Source: Sycobia sp. Sy_11
Lineage: Eukaryota; Arthropoda; Insecta; Hymenoptera; Epichrysomallidae
DNA: 64,000 bases
Direction of reading: 5' to 3'
Assembly: GCA_018907035.1 (NCBI GenBank)
Contig: JACCIC010000280.1
Span: forward strand, 62,001-126,000
A program made the position numbers and the translations under genes. The notes beneath the pieces were generated by a model, which was given only the letters and a program-made list of their open reading frames with translations, was not told where the DNA came from and searched no databases. Below are positions 54,542 through 64,000 of this stretch, in pieces (position 1 is the first letter of the stretch; the number at the start of each line of letters is the position of its first letter).

Positions 54542-55902
54542 TCTGCTATTTTAATTGTAGTTGTTTCGACGGCTAGCGGCTGTCGAGATAAAGTATCGGC
54601 TAATAAATTATCTTTACCAGGACGATATTTAATTTCGAAATCGTACTGGCTTAATTCAAGTGCCCAGCGGGCTAATCGACCGGAACGATTCTCTATGTTA
54701 TTAAGCCATTTTAGCGATTGATGGTCGGTGAGTACAATAAAATGATATCCTTCAAGATAATCTCGAAATTTCCACACACCCCATTTAATTGCTAGACATT
54801 CTAGCTCAGTGGCGGAATAGTTTTTTTCGGCTGGGGAGAGTGTTCGACTTGCAAAGGCGATGACTCGTTCGTTGTTCTCATACGCTTGAGTAAGCGCAGC
54901 TCCCAATCCTTCTTTACTGGCATCCGTTTGCAGGATAAACGGGCGGCTCCAGTCTGGACAGGAAAGGATGGGTGCGTTTGTGAGAAGCTGCTTGATTTTG
55001 TCAAATGTATCTTGCTCGGTTTCTCCCCAGGTCCACTTAGCTTTTTTTCTAGTAAGTCGATGTAGTGGTGCGGCAACATTCGAGATATCTTTAAGAAATC
55101 GTCTGTACCATGATGTTAGACCCATAAATCGCTGAATTTCTTTCATGTTTTTCGGTGGTGCTAAATTTAGTACAGCAGCCACCTTTTCCGGATCGGTTTG
55201 TAGACCGTTTTTGTCTACAATATGTCCTAAATATTTTAGACTTGAGCGGGCGAAATGGCATTTATCCGGATTAGGTTTTAATTTCGCTATTCTTAACCGG
55301 TTGAAAACTTCTTTTAATTTTTGTAGATGTTCCTCAAACGTAGACGAGACTACTACGATGTCGTCTAGATATGCGAATGCATACGGAGCCATTTCTGGAG
55401 TAATCACTCTGTCTAAGAGTCGTTGGAAGGTAGCCGGTGCTGAGTGTAGGCCAAACGGCATTACATTGAATTCATATAGGCCTTTTCCGGCGACGGTGAA
55501 GGCAGTGACAGGACGGCTTTCCGGTGTTAGAGCTACTTGCCAATATCCATTTTTCAAATTTAATGTGGATAAATATCGGGATCCTCTTAGCTTGTCTAGT
55601 GTAGCATTAATTTGCGGAAGAGGATAAGCGTCTTTCTTTGTAACTTTATTTACTTTTCTGAAATCCACACAGAATCGTGCTTTTCCGTCCTTCCTTTTTA
55701 CAATAACGACTGGTGAACTCCACGGACTGCTTGACGGTTGAATTACGTTTTCGTTTAGCATTTTATCAACCTCCTGATTGATGATTTCTTGCATGGCCGG
55801 ATTTCTTGGCCGATATTTCTGTTTAATAGGTGTTTTTTCTTCCACGATGATTTCGTGTTGCAGGAGCGGAGTAGGACCTTTGATAAATTTAAATTTATCC
55901 AT
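54439..55902 (-). pseudogene. Gypsy reverse transcriptase and RNase H
   Basis: 487-codon frame. RT motifs in order: NVIQPSSSPWSSPVVIVKRK, ARFCVDFRKVNKVTKKDAYP, TLNLKNGYWQVAL, FNVMPFGLHSAPATFQRLLD, YAFAYLDDIVVVS (active-site YLDD) and YLGHIVDKNGLQTDP. RNase H: FILQTDASKEGLGAAL (Asp), YSATELECLAIKWG (Glu), VLTDHQSLKWL (Asp) and LLADTLSRQPL (Asp). The SLNLKNGYW segment has LKNG where LKSG is usual. The frame is continuous upstream with the protease except for one TGA. The last 25 or so codons are an out-of-frame extension caused by the frameshift before integrase. Domains themselves look intact. Confidence 0.93.
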
Positions 55903-55926
55903 CTCTGTTTTTAAAAATTTTTCTAA

Positions 55927-56436
55927 TCACTGACGTTCAGTGGGATTTAAATTCTGTAGTCCGTACGGTGTATCAATTGTACATACCTGATGTATTTGAT
56001 TGTTTACTGATTTGTTTATTTCACAGTTGTTTAATATTATACGGATTTCAAGTTTTTTTAGAGTATCCATACCTAAGAGCATAGGATGGCTCAATCCATT
56101 CATTACTAAAAATTTTTGTTGGAATCTTTTTCCTTGCACATATATTGGTCCATAAATATTTCTTCCAAGGCTTATTTCTGAGCCATTTGCCAAGACTGCA
56201 ATTTGATTACTTGGCTCAGTATGCCATGCGAATTTCATACAGATTTCACTCAATTGTTCACTCACATAGGAACTTGCAGATCCCGTATCCAAAAGGGCTG
56301 ACACTTCGTAATCGCCGATCATTACTCTTACAAAATGTCTGTTGTCGGTTTCTATTTCTAATTGTTGTTGTTGGGCCGAGCTAGGTTCGGTGTGGGCTCG
56401 GCCCTCCTGGCGTTTCCCGACGGGTGGCACTTGCAA
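55927..56436 (-). pseudogene. Gypsy aspartic protease
   Basis: In element sense: ETDNRHFVRVMIGDYEVSAL, then LDTGSASSYVS (catalytic D-T-G at residue about 50) and FLVMNGLSHPMLLGMDTLKK (the LLGM element). It lies in the frame one step from gag and overlaps the gag end at a CAACAACAACAATTAG stretch, consistent with gag-pol frameshifting. An in-frame TGA at 55929-55927, probably from CGA, separates it from RT (TERQ-stop-LEKFLKTEMDKF). It would process the polyprotein. Confidence 0.88.
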
Positions 56437-57525
56437 TCACGGGTGTACACATTATCACGACCACAATATGAACAAAAGATCTTTTGCTGGTTTGTTCACT
56501 TAAAACGATCGTGGCCCGTTTGTTTGCACATCCAGCAACACTTAGTTCGGTCGTATACTGAAGCAATTTTGTTGTTAAAATTATTTACTCGGATTTCCGG
56601 TTTTCTTGTTTTATATTCTGGTGTGGAGGTGTGATTTTTCGTAATTTTCTGTCTCTCACACTGTGTTTTGGTTTCCAGATACTCTTCTACTTGTTGGACG
56701 ATATCTGACGTTGTTTTGACGTCATCACGATAAATATGTAATCTATATTCGGCGAGCATATTGTAGTACATCGTTTCGGTTTTCTGTTCCTCCAAAAAAC
56801 CTCCTCGACGTCTCATTAGTGTAATTAATGAATTATCGAATGCACGGATGTCTTCATTAGATTTCCTGTACACGGTTATGAATCTGTCGATCCAGATTTC
56901 GACGTTCGCTAGGTGATAAATAAAACTTTCTTAATCCTTCTTCTAATTCCGAAAACGTTTTAAAATTTGAGGCATAATTCCTATGCCACAATTGTGCATC
57001 ACCTCGCAATAGTTCCGAGAATCCATTCAGAATTTGCTGCTCGGATAAATTATAGGCTCTTTTTAACTCATGGATCCTTTCGAGGAAAGAGTGTAGATTT
57101 TTGCCATCAAAGTGACAATTCCGCTTTCTTATTTGGTCCATCACTTTGGCGTTTTCTTGTGCAGCCGACGGTTGCTGTACGTACACAGTAGCAGGCGAAG
57201 TGCTAAAAGGTGTGTTCGCAGCTGGGTGTGCCACGACTGGACTGGACGTTGATGCAGCTGCTTGCTGATTTAAGAGTTGCATACGTAATTGACGAAATTC
57301 TTCCTCAATTTCTTCAAGATCTTGGGTTCGATTTACATCTTCGTCGAAGTCTTTTTCGTCTTCCGGTTTGTCGAAAAAGAGCTCCGGGTGAGCCCGTACA
57401 TATGAAATTAAATTTTGTCGCAAATACGCTTTTGTACATTCTATAGGTAAATTGTTTTTAGCGAGTTCTCGTTCGATTTGCTCTTTCGTCAGTTTATAGA
57501 TCCAGCTCCCGCGCGGTTTTACCAT
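56358..57525 (-). pseudogene. Gypsy gag, one frameshift and one nonsense codon
   Basis: Starts ATG at 57525 (MVKPRGSWIYKLTKEQIERE). The matrix-like N-terminus has a SAP-like helix pattern and an acidic linker EDEKDFDEDVNRTQDLEEIE. The capsid part follows: DQIRKRNCHFDGKNLHSFLE, FSELLRGDAQLWHRNYASNF and LRKFYLSPSERRNLDRQIHN. A one-base shift at about 56870 moves to KSNEDIRAFDNSLITLMRRR. The zinc knuckle CCWMCKQTGHDRFK is followed by TGA (56498-56496) where the next Cys is expected, then CSYCGRDNVYTRDCKC and the gag stop TAG at 56360-56358. It would form the particle and bind RNA. Confidence 0.9.
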
Positions 57526-57885
57526 TTTAGCAAGATTTGAAATTTATATTAAAAAAAATATACTGTGTAATATTTTAAATTTTAACTCTTTCTGGAACGG
57601 AGAAAATAATTTCTTTTTATTTTATTAATAAGAAAACTCTTATTTCAGTTTTCTATTTTCAAAACGATAAAATATAAATAAATTTCGATTTGTATTACTT
57701 CGTGCTTCGGCTCAACCCGCCTTAGCACCTAGTCGCTCAGCCCGCCACTAGGCTCTTATCACACAAATCGAAAAAATACGGTTTTTTATAAACAATTAAA
57801 AAAAAATTTCCGCTTAAAGAAGTTATTCTGTAATTTCAGAAATAATAAACTTTATTCAAATATAAATTTTTCGGAGATTTATACT
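57526..57885 (-). other. Gypsy leader between primer site and gag
   Basis: AT-rich, with one GC-rich block (57690-57770) bounded by CGATTTGTGT and TACAAATCG as inverted arms and containing CTGAGCGACTAGGTGC. The arms could form a stem. Packaging or translation roles are possible but unproven. Confidence 0.6.
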
Positions 57886-57904
57886 AGCCCGTGTTCGGGC
57901 GCCA
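57886..57904 (-). promoter_or_regulatory. Primer binding site, tRNA-Lys-like
   Basis: Directly inside the 5' LTR, in element sense, TGGCGCCCGAACACGGGCT. The first 13 bases match the complement of the tRNA-Lys(UUU) 3' end; the remainder matches less well, so another tRNA cannot be excluded. Confidence 0.75.
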
Positions 57905-59644
57905 TGTAACGTTCCTATCCCCCTCGGGATAGCCTACGCGGTATCTTCCCAGGGTAGTTTTGAGAGGGGAGGAAGTTTTTCAGGATCGGACGGCGGTTTC
58001 AGGAAAATAATATTACACGAACACAGTATATAATTTTTTATAACAAAAAATATAAATTTATTTGCGAAAAATAAATCAGCTCCTCTATCTACAGGATTCT
58101 GAAACAAATCAATATAAACACAAAAAATAATTAATAATGGTAAACTATAGCTAGATCTATATATTTATTTGTATAAATTTTGCGCTATTTTTCGCAATGC
58201 CTCTAATATTCGGCGCTAGTTACCGCACGAATACCCGGTGTTATTTTTCACGCGGGGATTTAATGAACCGAGACAGGTTGATTTGAAATGGAATAAAAAA
58301 TAAGGAAAAAACTTAACTCCGCTGGTCTTTTGAGGAGCGCCTCGCAACCAGGATCAAGAGTTAAGGGGAGAATTTCTAGTCCGGATAAGTAAACTGCTGG
58401 TCTTTTGAGGAGCGCCTCGCAACCAGGATCACGTTTACGTAAGGATAGGTAAAGTTATTAGCCGTCTGTCTTTTGAGGAGCGCCTCGCAACATAGATCAA
58501 GCTAATAACTTCGGAGAAATTGGTAAATGTAAGGATAAGTAAACTGCTGGTCTTTTGAGGAGCGCCTCCCAACCAGGATCACGTTTACTTAGGAAAGGTA
58601 AATTATTAACCGTCTGTCTTTTGAGGAGCGCCTCGCAACAGAGATCAAGTTAATAATTTCGGAGAGGAAAAAAGTCAGAATTAAATCGAGCTCTGGAAAA
58701 GGTTTTAGCTCCGGGAGGAGTTCGTGTGAAACAACTTCGGGGCAGTTGGTTCACCGGGCGAACTGCCGATTTTGCCTTTTGCGGGTCCTTTTATAGTAAA
58801 ATAATCGGATAATTCCGTCGCCGCTCGTTTAATTTCGGACGAGGCGCCGAATTATAATAATTATATTAATAATAATAATTATAATAATAACAATAATAAT
58901 CAATAATAATTATAATATTCAATAATAATTATAACAATTATTATTTTATATTTCGTTATTATTTGCAGCCGGTGTGCTGCGCACAATAATAATACACATA
59001 TACACAAGTTTAAATATTTATATACATATATTTATACATTATGCGTACATTAAATCATTTGTTTTAGTTAATTTAATTAAATACAGCGGGTGCATTCGTT
59101 TTCGGACACCCGTTGTATATGCTGGTATTCGCGCGTTCGCTACATTCGTTGCGGCTCAGGCTGCTCAGTGAGAGCGTGTAATAGTGTGCGTGCGGCATGT
59201 ATTAGAGGGGATAGCGGCCACCGGTCTAATACATTGAACGCACGCTCTCTTGCCGCGCGCAGTGTATCCCCTCTATGGCATACGCTGTACTTAACTTAGT
59301 GGTAGAGAGAGAGAGACTAGATATCGCGTTCTCTCTCTACTTGTTCGAGTTTCAGCAGTTGCGACGACTACCTTCTTCAGTAGTCGTCGCGACCTTTGCC
59401 CGGTTTTCGGTGTTTATCCGGTGTATACGCGAGTCTTAATTTAATAATTATAGAAATAATATATTTAATATATTATTTCTAATGATATTCGATATTCTTT
59501 CTTGTGAAGTTTATACATCTAATTCCGTGTATGTATTGTAAGATACATCCACCAAATTAGATGTAATACTATCTTAAATTTTAACGCGTATAATAAATCC
59601 TTTGTTCGAAGTAAATTTGCGCGGCCATGTTTTTGGCCGTCGCA
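57905..59644 (-). repeat. 5' LTR of the gypsy element
   Basis: 1,740 bases, TG...CA in element sense, partner of 49651-51313. Five hairpin units (58312-58660) are present with matching outer arms in each: 8, 6, 9, 8 and 11 paired bases. AATA follows at 59645-59648 as the target duplication. The transcription start was not located. The hairpins lie in the half nearer the primer site, so they may be transcribed. Confidence 0.95.
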
Positions 59645-59648
59645 AATA

Positions 59649-60235
59649 AAACTGAATCTACAAAAAAATATTCCGATTTTGGACGAACAACATTTTTTAT
59701 TTTATGAGTATTTTAACATATCCCTTGGACAATCGGGTATAAAAAATAAAAATTCAATTACAATGTGACTGTTAAAAGCGGGGGACTCATTATAATAAAG
59801 CACTCCAGATGAAAGATAATTTTACTATATACCCATCGCTGTTTCTGAATCATCCTCAGAGTAAAATGAAACGTAAATTTCTATTTAGCTATCGAATGGG
59901 ACACTTGAAAATTCAAAAGTTAAAAATTTTACATTTTTAAAATTTTTTTTCGTGAGTACACAATATTTTCTTTCAATAATCTTTTGATAAAAATAATTCT
60001 GACCATTATATAAAAAATAGCTATAAATACGCTGAATGAGATATTTTCGACATTTTTTAAAATCCTTTGAGGAAGGTTCAGATAAAAAAGTTCTCTAAAA
60101 ATTGCTTATTTTGAAGAGGCTAAAATTTTTTTAGAAGAATAAAAAATTTTTTTTCCATAATATGAGAAAATTAATTACATTTTTTGATAGTATTTTAAAC
60201 TCTTTTAATTATATTTCATTTATGAAAAATTAAGT
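59649..60235. other. APC1 intron, AT-rich, nothing recognised
   Basis: No coding frame or repeat is identified. Confidence 0.4.
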
Positions 60236-60833
60236 TAATAAATATTTTTATCGGTCTTACAGTCTTTATAATATCATATATTAGTTAAAATAATGACAGT
60301 CAGACTGCCCTTGTTTATGATCACCCCCGTAGAATCTAAAATAAAACTTATTACTACAATAAATTATATCAGAAAATTAAAAATAAAAATAAAATGAAAT
60401 TAATAATAAAATAAAAATAAAAATAAAAATAAAGTAATAAGTAAAATAAAAATAAAAAATAATAAAAGTACTTACTCTATATTAGTAAAGGACAACCTAA
60501 CTGCCCCGGCCACCTTAAATTTAGGATCACCTTGTTCGACGTTTCGAACCGCTACGGTTCATCCTCAGGAACTTAACTAAAATAAAAAACCCAGCATGCT
60601 ACTTTATATACCCATTCCCCACTCTAAATTTATTAGTATAACATTTATAGGACCCCTCTTTTTTTTCTTCAACTCAAATGCAAAATAGAAATTCTATATT
60701 AATATAGGAATGGTAATTGCTGTCCAATTGGCTCGACTCTAACATTAAATTTACTTTATTAGATTATTGAAATTTACATTTAAAATATTTTAAAGAGTTT
60801 CTCTTTTATATTTATTCTTAATACCATGTTTCG
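60236..60833 (-). mobile_element. Penelope-like element 3' tail, minus orientation
   Basis: The inverted sequence begins HGIKNKYKRETL, the last codons of the endonuclease region, and runs through the untranslated tail. The tail has a hammerhead-like core and an A/T-rich AAAATAAAAAT section, ending in the family 3' end GACTGTAAGACCGATAAAAA. It is 5'-truncated at about 60833, next to unrelated sequence. Confidence 0.75.
60542..60568 (-). ncRNA. Hammerhead-ribozyme-like core in PLE tail
   Basis: In element sense, CTGAGGA, then a perfect hairpin GAACCG-TAG-CGGTTC, then GAAAC. This is the best-paired helix II among the four copies. The seventh core base is G here, T and A in other copies, which is the one core position free to vary in hammerheads. 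Confidence 0.5.
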
Positions 60834-60835
60834 AA

Positions 60836-61100
60836 ATAGACGACGGTGCGACATGACGCCGAAAAACATAATCTTCGACGACCGCTAGGGCCACCCGCGG
60901 CAGCTCCAGGGCAAAACGATGAAAACCTGTGATCGATGAAGTCCAGTGGCTCTTTGTTGCAGGAAGCGACTCAAGATATTCTCAGCCTGCAAATTTACAA
61001 CACATCGTGCCTTGATGATGGCTGCAAACTCGAGTAGTAATTCTCTCACCTCCTCGACTAGCGTATCTCGTGGATGCTGAGTACGTGAATAGACACGTAG
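60836..61100 (-). other. Unassigned coding-like fragment
   Basis: A GC-richer block whose minus strand gives one uninterrupted frame of about 75 codons, with HPRDTLVEEVRELLLEFAAI, then ILSRFLQQRATGLHRSQVF, before the PLE junction. The source is not recognised; it may be a gene or retroelement piece picked up next to the PLE. Confidence 0.3.
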
Positions 61101-62934
61101 GGTACGTTTCCTTCATCTTTCACTGTTTACAATGCGTTTTTACAATTATTAATAATAATTATTACTATTTAGGTAATTCTACTACTTATTATTAGATTAT
61201 ATTTACAATAAATATCGTTATTCGTTTAAATTCTATTAAACCCATTCTTATTAACTGTTACTTTATGTTTACAATAACTATCGCTATTCATTTAAAGTCT
61301 ATTAACCTTCTTATTAATATTATTAGTTTCAGTTACTTAATATTATTAACAACTAACTTAATGGTAAGATAATGTTGTTAAACTTATTGTTGTTGTTGTT
61401 TATGAAATTTATAATATAATATAAATTATATTAAAGTATTCTCCATTAGATCTTGACAAGTTCGGGCAAGGTTGAAAGTTGTTATTCCTTGTCTTTCTGA
61501 AAACTTGACGAATAACTTGCTGTAATTACAGGCTTTGTGGGCATTTATGGCTGTGGGAACAGCTGGTCACATTCGGAGCGGCTCCCACCGCTTCACGGGG
61601 ACGTGGCACGGAAGGCGGCTTGGGCCTTTTCTGTTCTATGGCATCGAATATTTCCCGGATCGGCTTTAAAAACTGCCGTTTTTATAAACGTGTCGATCGG
61701 AACAAGTGTGTCAACTGTAATTCTGAACGGGATATGAACCAAAAAATGAAATTCTCGTTTTCTTCTTATTTATGATTATACTCGATACCTCCTTTATGAA
61801 ATTTCTACATTGTAGTCGGTGTACATAGTGTCTTGCCCATTGCTCCATTAACCGACAGGATCGGGTGTGGAAGAGAGGCGGTAGGCGTGGTCAAATTTCC
61901 CGTACCTCCCGAAATCATTTTTAAACCTTCTTCCTTTAAATCGCAACACAATCTTGAAAGCATTTCTAATAAGTACCTTTTTGTATAGCCTTGATCTCTA
62001 CAGTAGTTGAGGCATGATTACAGTGTTGTTCTTACGGCATTATCACGGTGCAACAATCATATCTGGTGTCTTCATAATTCGTGAGGTTTTTTCCAAATTG
62101 CTTCACGCAAACGACGCACAACTTCAAGGTAATATTACTAAGTAATTTACGACCTTATGATAAGATCTCTTAATGAACTACGCCAAGAGAATCAAAGAAA
62201 ACAGTAAGCAAGACCTTGAAATTTGATAGTACATGAACTGCTTTTTTGGTCTCGCTGATCCATAGTACTTTCATTGGTATGATTGAGCCGCATGAATAAT
62301 CGCCTTACAGGAAAAATACTTCTAACCTCTATGCATCTCGCAACAAAAGTAAAAATTCTACGTAATTGAACTTATAAACATACGTTCGAGATTAGTCTAA
62401 CAACATAGAATAAAAGCAAATCGACGATCGAACATACGCAGTCCGTGAAAATTGAAAATTCACCTTGCTTTTTAATCACACCTCGGGTCGCAAGCTAATC
62501 GGAAAATTAAAATTTCCGACAGTTCGCCAGGATTACATCTATATTTCGTTATTTTCTATTTATTATATTTTCTTATATTTATTCGCATGGCTTGGTTACA
62601 CAATTAACAAAAAATCCAGTGAATTTATACGTTGCTTTATAGTTTGCAATAGTTTTGGTAATGTTCAGCAAAATTGAGCTTTCAGATATTACGGAGAATA
62701 TATGGGAAAAACTATTTTTTTTAATTGAAAAATAGGTCTTTGTAATTAAAATATTTACTTAAATATTGTAATATATTTTATAATCCCATCGTATATAAAA
62801 AAAGAATAAATATGATTTAATTGTTTGTAGGAAAAAATTATTAATAAAAATAAATAAATTTACTTCATTAGTTTTATTTAATTAAAATGTAGTTTCTTTA
62901 GTATTAACAATATAAATGTATAACTATTAAGTTG
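61101..62934. other. Intron with a short mixed-composition block
   Basis: 61530-61740 is GC-richer, with a 66-codon plus-strand frame that I do not recognise. The rest is AT-rich with no supported feature. Confidence 0.35.
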
Positions 62935-63245
62935 TCAGGTATCTTTATTCATAAGACGCGTGAACTTCGCTTCATCAATGGGTCCCTATATGGACAGAAA
63001 AACTATTGGTCTTTTCCGGGTTCACTCGACTTCACCTCGTGTCCCTTCGTTTGACCTCCTTCGTCCTCGCTCAAGGGCAATGAACCACTTCTCTGAGCCA
63101 TGTTTGGCTCACAGACATTGGCCCGTACTACAAAAACTATGAGCAATTGACCTAAATGAATATTAATATTTACACATAACTTGCCCTTCCTGATATAATG
63201 TCGCTATTATGAGCAGTTATATCTGGGACACCGTGTATACATACT
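62935..63245. repeat. Dispersed repeat, partner of 11220-11575
   Basis: Shares ordered blocks with the copy near the window start, including CGTTTGACCTCCTT and the terminal ATGAGCAGTTATATCTGG followed by GACACCGTGTATA. No transposase is seen. Confidence 0.6.
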
Positions 63246-63558
63246 CTACCCAACCCCTCAATTAATTTATATAATATTTAGAGAAACTCGACCGTTTTTA
63301 TTTTTAAATGTTAAAAAAATGTGATTTTTCAAAATATGAGTACTATCAACAATTTCTCTTCTACATCTACTGCCTTATTCTAAAATATTTTCATTTTCAA
63401 AATCGAAAGAATGTATCAATTCTCAGCTATGTTTTTGTAGTCTGAATGTATCACTCATACGTAAAGTATTATAACAAATATATTCTATATTTGAATAACT
63501 AACGAATTTATATTCTTTTTCAAAATGATGAATTTTGAACGATGCGAATGAATTTCTA
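63246..63558. other. AT-rich intron, nothing recognised
   Basis: No feature supported. Confidence 0.4.
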
Positions 63559-64000
63559 TCAGGTATGTGAATAAGTCTTTCCCGTTTTTTTTCAAATTTT
63601 GAGCCTTTATTGTGAAAAAATGGTTACAAATGAATTATTGAAAGTATTGGCCATCGCTAGCTACAACTTTTTCCCATCTTTCTGGCAACATACGAATCCC
63701 GTTGCGAAAAAATTCGACCGGTTGGGTCTCTATCCAGTCATCCACCCATTTTTTGGCTTCCTCGTAGGAATGGAAGTGCTGGTCAGCCAGGCCATGCGTC
63801 ATCGATCTGAAGAGATGGTAATCAGACGGAGCAACGTCTGGACTATACGGCGGGTGGGGTAGGACTTCCCATTTGAGCGTTTCAAGTTAAGTATTATAGT
63901 TAAGTATGTTTTCACCGGCGGTGCAACATGTGGGCGAGCATTGTCATGTTGCAAAATAACTTTGTTGTGCCTGTCGGAGTATTGTGGCCGTTTTTCTCGC
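63559..64000 (-). mobile_element. Mariner transposon, second copy, cut by the window end
   Basis: Begins TCAGGTATGTGAATAAGTCT after TA and is nearly identical to the left part of 37890-39176. The visible piece is the 3' third of the transposase gene on the minus strand. A 17-base insertion near 63885 (GTTAAGTATTATAG-containing, a partial repeat of the adjoining TTAAGTAT) shifts the frame between the last catalytic Asp block and the HDNARPH block. This copy is therefore broken. Confidence 0.92.

Larger units (their letters stand above)
49651..59644 (-). mobile_element. Structurally complete Ty3/gypsy retrotransposon with two extra 3' ORFs
   Basis: A 9,994-base element on the minus strand, inside an APC1 intron and in the gene's sense. 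In element order it has a 5' LTR (59644-57905), primer site, leader, gag, protease, RT, RNase H, integrase, an NTG retropepsin-like ORF3, a Pro-rich ORF4, a polypurine tract and a 3' LTR (51313-49651). A 4-bp AATA target duplication flanks it. LTRs differ at only a small number of sites plus one 77-base hairpin-unit difference, suggesting recent insertion. One frameshift and one stop in gag, and one stop and one frameshift in pol, mean this copy cannot make its polyprotein. No env is present. Confidence 0.95.

Noticed and set aside
55145..55627. 160-codon plus-strand frame
   Set aside because: It is antisense to the well-supported gypsy RT domain.
58312..58660. Possible CRISPR-like or tRNA-like array in the LTR
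   Set aside because: Repeats are imperfect hairpins with complementary arms, not constant repeats with random spacers, and no cloverleaf with an anticodon arm can be drawn.

Overview
The window is AT-rich, intron-dominated insect nuclear DNA, most likely hymenopteran and possibly ant. This rests on the host exons, the mariner/Penelope/R1/gypsy mixture and the base composition; no species marker is visible. Only one host gene is supported. It is the anaphase-promoting complex subunit 1 gene (APC1/ANAPC1), read on the minus strand in four exons: 48308-48566, 13164-13664, 8623-8827 and 633-953. All four have canonical splice sites and their phases join exactly. The gene continues past both ends of the window, and its introns (at least 15.4 kb, then 34.6, 4.3 and 7.7 kb) are packed with transposable elements.

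Layout. 1-13 kb: introns holding a mariner-derived MITE (2851) and its longer relative (9540), two decayed mariners (5101 and 6519), and Penelope-like (PLE) fragments on both sides of the 8623 exon. 13.7-49.6 kb: the giant intron, with a mariner (16256), a PLE deletion derivative (17975), a long repeat (19480, copied at 39361), an orphan LTR with a tRNA-Pro primer site (20630-21589), a PLE 3' end (21940), satellite-like AT-rich DNA, and an unidentified ORF (27640). The same intron holds a decayed Ty3/gypsy element with a chuvirus-glycoprotein-like env (28880-37889), a near-intact mariner inserted in that env (37890-39176), an R1-clade LINE (39988-43960) cut off by a PLE tail, and a Ty1/copia remnant (44455). 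A piggyBac-like remnant (about 49080) lies upstream of the 48308 exon. 49651-59644: a structurally complete Ty3/gypsy element on the minus strand, with long LTRs, a 4-bp target duplication, a primer site, a polypurine tract, gag, pol and two extra 3' ORFs. 59.6-64 kb: another PLE tail, dispersed repeats and a mariner cut by the window end.

The most noteworthy structure is the 49651-59644 gypsy element. Downstream of integrase, where env often lies, it has an ORF that looks like a retropepsin with its catalytic Asp replaced (NTG for DTG), then a proline-rich ORF interrupted by one in-frame amber codon. Its LTRs carry four or five tandem three-helix hairpins whose arm sequences differ between units yet stay complementary, which points to a selected DNA or RNA structure. 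The PLE tails share a hammerhead-ribozyme-like core.
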